From assembly GCA_017443895.1 (NCBI GenBank), contig JAFSXU010000060.1, positions 84,525-148,524 of the forward strand: 64,000 bases of DNA, read 5' to 3'. Below, piece by piece: positions 59,094 through 64,000 of the stretch; within the stretch, counting starts at the first letter, position 1, and every line of letters starts with the position of its first letter. The notes beneath the pieces were generated by a model. That model was not told where the DNA came from and searched no databases. It saw only the letters and a list, made by a program, of their open reading frames with translations. Source of the DNA: Clostridia bacterium (GTDB lineage Bacteria; Bacillota; Clostridia; UBA1381). The translations under genes were made by a program, and so were the position numbers.

Positions 59094-60230
59094 ATGGATA
59101 AAAACTGTATCAAGGATAATATGGACTGGATAAACGGAGTATGGGAAAAGACAGAGCAAAAGCTAAGGCAGGTTGCCAAAAGAAGCCGTAACAAAATTCC
59201 GTATTCAAGCGTGGACGGCGTACACACCGAAAAAGAAAATATCGAGTGGTGGACAAACGGCTTCTGGGGTGGTTTGATGTGGCTTCTCTACAGCGAAACC
59301 GAAAATGAGGAGTATAAAAAAACCGCTCTTCGCTCGGAGGAATTGCTTGACAAGGCTTTTGATAACTTTTGTCTTCTTGACCATGATGTCGGATTTTTGT
59401 GGCATATTTTAAGCGGCGCGCATTATAAGCTGTTCAATGACGAAAAAGCGTTTAACAGAAACCTTATTGCCGCAGCGTCGCTGGCATCTCGCTATAATGT
59501 TGACGGCGGATATATAAGCGCATGGAACGGAAAAGGCAAGGAGGGGTGGTCAATTATTGACTGCTTAATGAATTTATCCCTGCTTTATTGGGCATCGGAG
59601 GTGACGGGAAATGACAGATTTTCCCGTATCGCAATTCATCATGCCGATATGGCGGCAAGGGACCATGTGCGCAAAGACGGCAGTATTAACCATATAGTTG
59701 AGCATGATGTAAATACAGGTGAGGTTGTGCGGGTTTACGGAGGTCAGGGCTTTAGCGAAACCTCATGCTGGACAAGAGGACAGGCGTGGGCGATATACGG
59801 ATTTATTATTTCGTATTATCACACTAAAAAGCAGGAGTACCTGGATATGGCAATAAGAAGCGCAAATTATTTTATAGCAAATTGCCGTATGTATGACTAT
59901 AAAACACCTGTAGATTTCAGACAGCCCCAAGAGCCATGCTATTATGACAGTACCGCAGGTGTATGCGCCGCGTGCGGAATGCTTGAAATCTCAAAATATG
60001 TTACAGAGGCTGAGTCAAAAATGTATACGGCAGAAGCAATAAATATATTAAAGGCAACGGATAAGTATTTCTGCGATTATAACGAGGTCACAGACTCGCT
60101 TGTTTTATACGGAACGGAAAAATATCCTCACAACGACAGCGCAGGTCTGCATATCCCGATAATTTACGGGGATTTCTTCTTCGTGGAGGCATTGCTCAAG
60201 CTAAAAGGTAATAAATTTTTTGTGTGGTAA
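59094..60230 (+). CDS. GH88 unsaturated glucuronyl hydrolase
   Basis: 378 residues, the usual length. WWTNGFWGG (52-60), LLDHDVGF with Asp98, GWSIIDCLMNL with Asp156, RKDGSINH, CWTRGQAWAIYGF and YYDSTAGVCAACG are all family signatures; Asp98 and Asp156 correspond to the catalytic D88 and D149 of the Bacillus enzyme. The reaction hydrates and cleaves the delta-4,5-unsaturated uronic acid at the non-reducing end of oligosaccharides made by polysaccharide lyases. No signal peptide, so it is cytoplasmic. It follows the DUF4886 gene by 21 bp and ends in front of a strong terminator. It is the best evidence that the locus targets a uronate-containing polysaccharide. Confidence 0.9.
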   Translation: MDKNCIKDNMDWINGVWEKTEQKLRQVAKRSRNKIPYSSVDGVHTEKENIEWWTNGFWGGLMWLLYSETENEEYKKTALRSEELLDKAFDNFCLLDHDVGFLWHILSGAHYKLFNDEKAFNRNLIAAASLASRYNVDGGYISAWNGKGKEGWSIIDCLMNLSLLYWASEVTGNDRFSRIAIHHADMAARDHVRKDGSINHIVEHDVNTGEVVRVYGGQGFSETSCWTRGQAWAIYGFIISYYHTKKQEYLDMAIRSANYFIANCRMYDYKTPVDFRQPQEPCYYDSTAGVCAACGMLEISKYVTEAESKMYTAEAINILKATDKYFCDYNEVTDSLVLYGTEKYPHNDSAGLHIPIIYGDFFFVEALLKLKGNKFFVW

Positions 60231-60312
60231 ACAGAGACTTTCTTGCGCATTTTGTATCGAGTTGAATTATTGTTGAATTATTTTTAAAAATTTTACAATT
60301 TTTGTCAAAAAT

Positions 60313-60358
60313 AAAAACCGCCTGACAGCCTGTAAACGGCTTTGTTAAGCGGTTTTTT
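60313..60358 (+). terminator. Rho-independent terminator after GH88
   Basis: AAAAACCGC pairs with GCGGTTTTTT, with a smaller GCC/GGC hairpin inside. The T-run ends the DUF4886-GH88 transcript. Confidence 0.85.
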
Positions 60359-60427
60359 ATAGTTGCAGAGGAAGGACACAGAACCTGTGAGAAAAATAGC
60401 TTACCATTCCCACTTTGGTATAAAAAA

Positions 60428-60457
60428 CACCTCATAAGCATATTCGCTTATGAGGTG
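60428..60457. repeat. Perfect 12-bp inverted repeat
   Basis: CACCTCATAAGC and GCTTATGAGGTG are separated by 6 bp. It lies between the GH88 terminator and the mobile-element scar and could be a bidirectional terminator or an element end. The remainder of the 360-bp gap up to 60590 holds only the TGCACCC repeats and no gene. Confidence 0.6.
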
Positions 60458-60483
60458 AACTGGAAAAGGACTATAATTTTGAT

Positions 60484-60537
60484 AAAATGCACCCCCTGTA
60501 GAGATTTTCTGCACCCACTAAAGAAAATGCACCCCCT
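60484..60537. repeat. TGCACCC repeats, possible insertion-sequence end
   Basis: AAAATGCACCCCCT occurs twice exactly 40 bp apart (60484 and 60524), with a third TGCACCC between them at 60510. Short repeats of this kind in one orientation resemble transposase-binding sites at IS21-type ends. No transposase gene is present, so this would be a remnant; the family assignment is tentative. Confidence 0.35.
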
Positions 60538-60590
60538 CTGTGTCCGGTTTTAGTTTACCAATACAACCACTACATGCTACATATGCAGGC

Positions 60591-61082
60591 TTACGCCTCA
60601 ACCTCAACACCGTTTACAAATTTGAACACTATAGTGCCATCTTTGTAAACGGTAGCGTGGTCGATTGAAGCAATCCATAATTTATTATCGAAAACTGTAG
60701 GTGGCTTCGGTAGTTCCATGACCTCAAACATAAATGCGCCGATGGCTGTATATTGCAAATGCCGTTTGTTTTTCAAATTATTTAGATGGTTTATCCTTGA
60801 ATTGAGTTTATTATAGCGTTCATCATAATTTTTATATTTTGCCATGTAGCCGTTTTGGTTGAGAGCCTTTTCCGCATTTTCTTTTATACTGTTTCGTATA
60901 ATACCGTTCACAATTTCAATTTCCATAACCGGATTATCTATTTCTTCATCAATGGCTGTTGTATCAGTCAGTGCATCTTGCATTATACGGCAATCTTCAA
61001 GGAGTTGTTTTCTGTTATCCGAAATCTGTAAAATGGCATTCATAAACCGTTCCTTTATTTCTTTTTCTTCTTGGTGAGGAAA
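60591..61082 (-). pseudogene. Serine recombinase, C-terminal fragment
   Basis: The frame is open from 61082 down to the stop at 60591 (about 164 codons), with ATG at 61043 only inside it. The reading HQEEKEIKERF before that ATG, then a coiled-coil-like middle and the end VFDNKLWIASIDHATVYKDGTIVFKFVNGVEVEA (quoted in part: FDNKLWIASID, DGTIVFKFVNG), is the usual C-terminus of large serine recombinases. The catalytic N-terminal domain and the zinc-ribbon region are missing: an in-frame TAA lies just upstream (61083-61085). The fragment is therefore the remains of an integrated mobile element. It is unlikely to work. Confidence 0.75.
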
Positions 61083-61164
61083 TTAACTGTAAAACTCTTC
61101 TGCAATAGGGCAGAGCCTTTATATTTTTCATTTGTCAAGATGCTGCGTATGTAAAAAACACTAT

Positions 61165-61200
61165 TAACAAAAATTTGCACCCTGTAAGAAGAGTGCAAAT
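61165..61200 (-). terminator. Terminator of the minus-strand tannase-like gene
   Basis: On the minus strand ATTTGCAC (61200-61193) pairs with GTGCAAAT (61180-61173) around a 12-nt loop, followed by TTTTTGTT. It lies 25 bp after the stop of the gene at 61226-63301. Confidence 0.8.
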
Positions 61201-61225
61201 TATGTTTTTTAGTTTCCTTATATTA

Positions 61226-63301
61226 TTATTTCATACAGGCATTTACCCATTCAATGAAATTCTTGTCAGATGAATTTTCGGTTTGGTCGCCTCTTTCTGC
61301 TTTTGTATGTCCTTGTCCCCATACCATTTCAAAATCCACATCCGAGCCGTATTTTGAAAGTGCCAATGCAAGGTTTATTTCGGTTGAAAGTGCCGTATCG
61401 CCCTGATTGATACCTGTGCGTATTCTAAAATATTTCGCTACATCGGAGGTTTTGTACCCATCATACATATCATCAATGTAATACATCGGAGTGTACATAT
61501 TAAGTCTGTATGCCACACTGTTTCCGAGTGCATCTGTTTTTAGAAGGTCGCTGTTGTAGCTATCGGCATAATCTGTGCCTTCAAGAAGCTTTGCCATAAT
61601 AGGGTCAAAGTGTGCGCCCTTGCCGTCACCATAGCCAAACAAGGTATTTTCACCCTGAGAGGCGTTAAGGTCATCAAATGCACCTACACTCTTTGAAGCA
61701 TTTTTGCATGCTTTAACAAATGCTTCTATGCTTGTTATTTTTGCGGTGTTTGTGTTTTTGTCATATACTATCCATGCACTGTCACCGTTTAAGTCTGCAA
61801 TATATTCCTCCGCTGTCTGATATGTCTTATCCTCTTGTGTGGTTTGTGTATTATTTGTATTTCTGCTTATGCCGTCGACTGCTTCTATCGGTAAATTTTC
61901 GGTATCCATACCGCCAGGCTTTTCGCCATTTGCAAAATCAGGCTGCTGTCCTCCGAAGCCACCGCCCATCATGCCGCCAAAGCCTTTTGATGCCTGTTTG
62001 GTATATGGGAAAGTAGTATCGGCAAGGAAGTTATTAAGAGAGCGTTCAATTTTCGATTTTACATATTCATAGTATGTGCCCTTTGTCCAGTCGCCGTTCT
62101 CATCCTGTTCCAAAAGAAGTACAGTACCGTTTGAATCGGTCAGTTGTATCTCGTTTATATAATCTGCAAAAGCATCTTTAAGACCGTTTGAGAGAGTAGC
62201 TGTTGTGTCGTCTAAATCGGAGCGTGTAACCCCCATATTCCACTCATACGCTTCATTTGCAATATCAAGATTGGTTATAGGGCACCAGCACATAGAGCCT
62301 TTGACATCGTCTTTTTCATCTGCCGCACCTATCGCATTTAAATATGGTGTGTACAATTCACTGTTTCCCGTTGTGCCTATAAGTGCGCTTTGCGCTCCGC
62401 CGCCTGACATACCGAAGGAGAAAATACTGTCTTTATCGCCGGCTAATACATCTTGGTTATAGCGGATATATCTTATGGCGGCCTTAAAATCGGTAACACC
62501 TGCCGGTGCACCCTCGTTTCTGCCTCTTGCACCCGCATATACATAAACAAATCCTGCATCTGTATAGACGGCGGTTGAGGAATCATATCCTGACGGCGGA
62601 TTCATTGCACTGTATCCGGGTGTATTGATAGGTATAACAATCGGTGCGGTTTTTGCAGTATAGCCGTTTATGGCACCGCTGTTGTTAATTTCACAGGTGT
62701 ATGTTCCGTCTCCGTTGTCGCTTGCTGTCATATACGCAGAAGGTACATAAATACCGAGCGTTTCATATGCTGTATCGGCAGGTGTGGCACAATAAGAGAT
62801 ACCCGTCTGCCAATAGACATTATTGTCCTCATCAAACTGCCATTTGGTGTTGTCAATTTTTGCAAGAGTATTATCTTTTGTTATGGTAACAGACCTGTCA
62901 GCACCGTTCCAATTAACAGTTGCACCCATGTTTTCGGAAATGAAACGAAGTGGGATAAAGGTTCTGTCATTTGTTATTCTTGCAGGGACATCTAAGGTAT
63001 ATGTCTCATTGTTTACGGTAGCTTTATCGCTGTCAATTACTAATACGATCTCTGTATTGTTGTTCTTTACCGTAACAGTTCTTGACAAATCCTCCCAATC
63101 AACAGAAAAGTCCATACTTTCAGCGATTGCACGAATTGGAACAAGTGTACGGTCATTTTCAATGTACGGCAGTACATTGTCATATGCGGAAAAATCAATT
63201 TCCGTACCGTTTACGCTGACTTTAATTTTATCGTCAGCATAAGCGGTAAATGCCATTGCGATAAGCACCATAGTGAGTAGTAATGCTATTGTTTTTCTCA
63301 T
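61226..63301 (-). CDS. Exported subtype-B-tannase-like alpha/beta-hydrolase with copper-amine-oxidase-N-like domain
   Basis: 691 residues from the ATG at 63301, which has AAAGAAAGGA just upstream; an in-frame earlier ATG gives a 14-residue extension before the signal peptide and is rejected. The signal peptide ends near TAYA (residue 22). Residues 26-145 are a copper-amine-oxidase-N-like domain (TLVPIRAIAESM; TFIPLRFISENMG). The rest is a tannase-type hydrolase: YAGARGRNEGAPAGVTDFKAA, nucleophile Ser299 in GMSGGGAQ, INQGDTALSTE carrying the likely acid, and WGQGHTKAE with the catalytic His. Tannases hydrolyse galloyl and related aromatic esters. A Gly/Met/Gln-rich insert (GFGGMMGGGFGGQQP) lies in the lid region. 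It stands alone on the minus strand with its own promoter and terminator. Confidence 0.82.
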   Translation of the reverse strand: MRKTIALLLTMVLIAMAFTAYADDKIKVSVNGTEIDFSAYDNVLPYIENDRTLVPIRAIAESMDFSVDWEDLSRTVTVKNNNTEIVLVIDSDKATVNNETYTLDVPARITNDRTFIPLRFISENMGATVNWNGADRSVTITKDNTLAKIDNTKWQFDEDNNVYWQTGISYCATPADTAYETLGIYVPSAYMTASDNGDGTYTCEINNSGAINGYTAKTAPIVIPINTPGYSAMNPPSGYDSSTAVYTDAGFVYVYAGARGRNEGAPAGVTDFKAAIRYIRYNQDVLAGDKDSIFSFGMSGGGAQSALIGTTGNSELYTPYLNAIGAADEKDDVKGSMCWCPITNLDIANEAYEWNMGVTRSDLDDTTATLSNGLKDAFADYINEIQLTDSNGTVLLLEQDENGDWTKGTYYEYVKSKIERSLNNFLADTTFPYTKQASKGFGGMMGGGFGGQQPDFANGEKPGGMDTENLPIEAVDGISRNTNNTQTTQEDKTYQTAEEYIADLNGDSAWIVYDKNTNTAKITSIEAFVKACKNASKSVGAFDDLNASQGENTLFGYGDGKGAHFDPIMAKLLEGTDYADSYNSDLLKTDALGNSVAYRLNMYTPMYYIDDMYDGYKTSDVAKYFRIRTGINQGDTALSTEINLALALSKYGSDVDFEMVWGQGHTKAERGDQTENSSDKNFIEWVNACMK

Positions 63302-63328
63302 AATAATCAATCCTTTCTTTTGATGTAA

Positions 63329-63359
63329 AAAGCGTAAGCCCAATCCGGACTTACGCTTT
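63329..63359 (-). other. 10-bp inverted repeat in the tannase-gene leader
   Basis: AAAGCGTAAG and CTTACGCTTT form a perfect stem around an 11-nt loop. It lies between the promoter and the ribosome site of the minus-strand gene, so it may act as an operator or as a leader hairpin. Confidence 0.55.
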
Positions 63360-63377
63360 CGCTACACGATTTATGTC

Positions 63378-63406
63378 ATTGTATCACATTTTTGCCAAAT
63401 AAGCAA
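63378..63406 (-). promoter_or_regulatory. Promoter of the tannase-like gene
   Basis: On the minus strand -35 TTGCTT (63406-63401) and -10 TACAAT (63383-63378) are 17 nt apart. Transcription would start near 63371, giving a leader of about 70 nt. The part of the gap from 63407 to 63594 is AT-rich, has short repeats of CTGTAAAAAA, and shows no gene. Confidence 0.6.
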
Positions 63407-63594
63407 TATTTTTCGGTGTAAAAATCGGAATTTAGAAATCAATTAAAAAATTCCTGTAAAAAAACAATACTTTTCTGTAAAAAACGACACCTTTTGATTT
63501 CGCTTTTTTTGCGCACGAAGGGAGGAGCCCGTTAGGGGAGAAAATACCTGTAGAGATTTGACCGGCCGCTTCCTATAAAAATTTTCTAAAACTC

Positions 63595-63624
63595 TTGACA
63601 CCATATATGACACCGTGGTATAAT
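63595..63624 (+). promoter_or_regulatory. hicAB promoter with direct-repeat operator candidate
   Basis: TTGACA (63595-63600) and TATAAT (63619-63624) are both perfect with an 18-nt spacer. Two TGACACC direct repeats (63596-63602 and 63608-63614) lie across the -35 box and spacer, where antitoxin binding would block RNA polymerase. Confidence 0.8.
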
Positions 63625-63655
63625 GATAACGAAGAAACAACAAGGAGCATATATT

Positions 63656-63913
63656 ATGTCAAGATGGTTAAAACTATTAGAGCGTGTGTGTTTTTTGTCC
63701 AATGATATACGTTTTGAAGAACTTAAGAAGATACTTGAAAGCTACGGTTATGTTATGAAAGGTACATCAGGTGGCAGCAGTCATTTTACATTCCGAAAAC
63801 AAGGTTGTGCTCCGATAACAATTCCAAAGCACGAGCCGATTAAAAAAACATATATTATAATGGTCAAAGAAATAATCGAAAGCGAGGAGGCTAACGATAA
63901 TGAAAACGATTGA
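63656..63913 (+). CDS. hicA: HicA-type toxin (mRNA interferase)
   Basis: 85 residues from ATG 63656 (AAGGAG eight bases upstream); a longer in-frame start overlaps the promoter and is rejected. FEELKKILESYGYVMKGTSGGSSHFTFRK is the family core (key part GSSHFTFRK with the catalytic His), followed by ITIPKHEPIKK. HicA toxins cleave mRNA and are neutralised by HicB. The N-terminal 15 residues (SRWLKLLERVCFLSN) are longer than in minimal HicA. It overlaps hicB by 14 bp. Confidence 0.88.
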   Translation: MSRWLKLLERVCFLSNDIRFEELKKILESYGYVMKGTSGGSSHFTFRKQGCAPITIPKHEPIKKTYIIMVKEIIESEEANDNEND

Positions 63914-64000
63914 TGAATACATGAAGTTACCGTACCGTATGGAAATCGTAGAGGACACATCAGAAGGTGGTTTTGTCGCTTCGTTTCCTGATCTCAAGGG
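63900..64000 (+). CDS. hicB: HicB-type antitoxin, N-terminal part (partial)
   Basis: ATG 63900 has GAGGAGG about ten bases upstream and overlaps the end of hicA. The visible 33 residues (MKTIDEYMKLPYRMEIVED, then GGFVASFPDLKG) show the HicB degenerate RNase-H-like fold start, with the typical FPDL. The DNA-binding C-terminus lies outside the window. It should bind HicA and repress the promoter at 63595. Confidence 0.85.
   Translation, partial: MKTIDEYMKLPYRMEIVEDTSEGGFVASFPDLK

Noticed and set aside
60495..63559. 13-bp direct repeat CCTGTAGAGATTT at 60495 and 63547, flanking the recombinase fragment and tannase gene
   Set aside because: Repeats of this length are expected by chance several times in 64 kb of AT-rich DNA, and no further similarity flanks either copy.

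Overview
The window looks like chromosomal DNA from a Gram-positive anaerobe of the class Clostridia. The DNA is moderately AT-rich, start codons follow strong AGGAGG-type ribosome sites, and promoters are of sigma-A type. Other signs are an S-layer-homology protein, an LplB/YtcP-type sugar ABC importer with a lipoprotein binding protein, and copper-amine-oxidase-like N-terminal domains on secreted enzymes. A pectin- or gut-polysaccharide-degrading lineage is plausible, but the species cannot be read from the sequence. No tRNA, rRNA or CRISPR array was seen.

Layout. 1-1.13 kb: end of a D-aminoacylase-type amidohydrolase and a D-amino-acid aminotransferase. 1.14-1.25 kb: a long intergenic hairpin. 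1.27-4.59 kb: a GH38 alpha-mannosidase-like protein (catalytic Asp replaced by Ser) and an esterase. 4.62-5.62 kb: a small module bounded by imperfect inverted repeats, holding a secreted protein and a 55-residue peptide. 5.7-17.5 kb: an operon led by a DeoR repressor with a textbook promoter and a triple 11-bp operator candidate. It encodes sugar isomerase, kinase, class I aldolase, triose-phosphate isomerase-like, SIS, MFS, YjbQ, FAD oxidoreductase and GH4 proteins. 17.8-19.5 kb: an intracellular SGNH esterase and a HAD phosphatase.

19.7-60.2 kb is a large polysaccharide-utilisation locus. It holds two giant secreted SASA-type acetylesterases, an ABC importer, a membrane-bound AraC-type regulator, an SLH surface protein, three alginate-lyase-like polysaccharide lyases (two exported, one apparently cytoplasmic), many exported LamG-like proteins, a DUF4886 SGNH esterase and a GH88 unsaturated glucuronyl hydrolase. 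Three promoters in it (before the first esterase, the ABC importer and the DUF4886-GH88 pair) share an almost invariant block of about 45 bp, so they probably form one regulon. The inferred job is to deacetylate and cleave an acetylated, uronate-containing polysaccharide outside the cell, import the oligosaccharides, and remove unsaturated uronyl ends inside.

60.2-64 kb: terminator, a mobile-element scar (serine-recombinase C-terminal fragment, TGCACCC repeats), a minus-strand subtype-B-tannase-like secreted hydrolase, and a HicA-HicB toxin-antitoxin operon running off the end.

The most novel-looking items are: (i) two short peptides (5352-5519 and 55130-55321) with nearly the same first 25 residues but unrelated C-terminal halves, each directly after a secreted-protein gene; (ii) the inverted repeats that bracket the first of them; (iii) the three-copy promoter element; and (iv) the unusual enzyme set of the DeoR operon.
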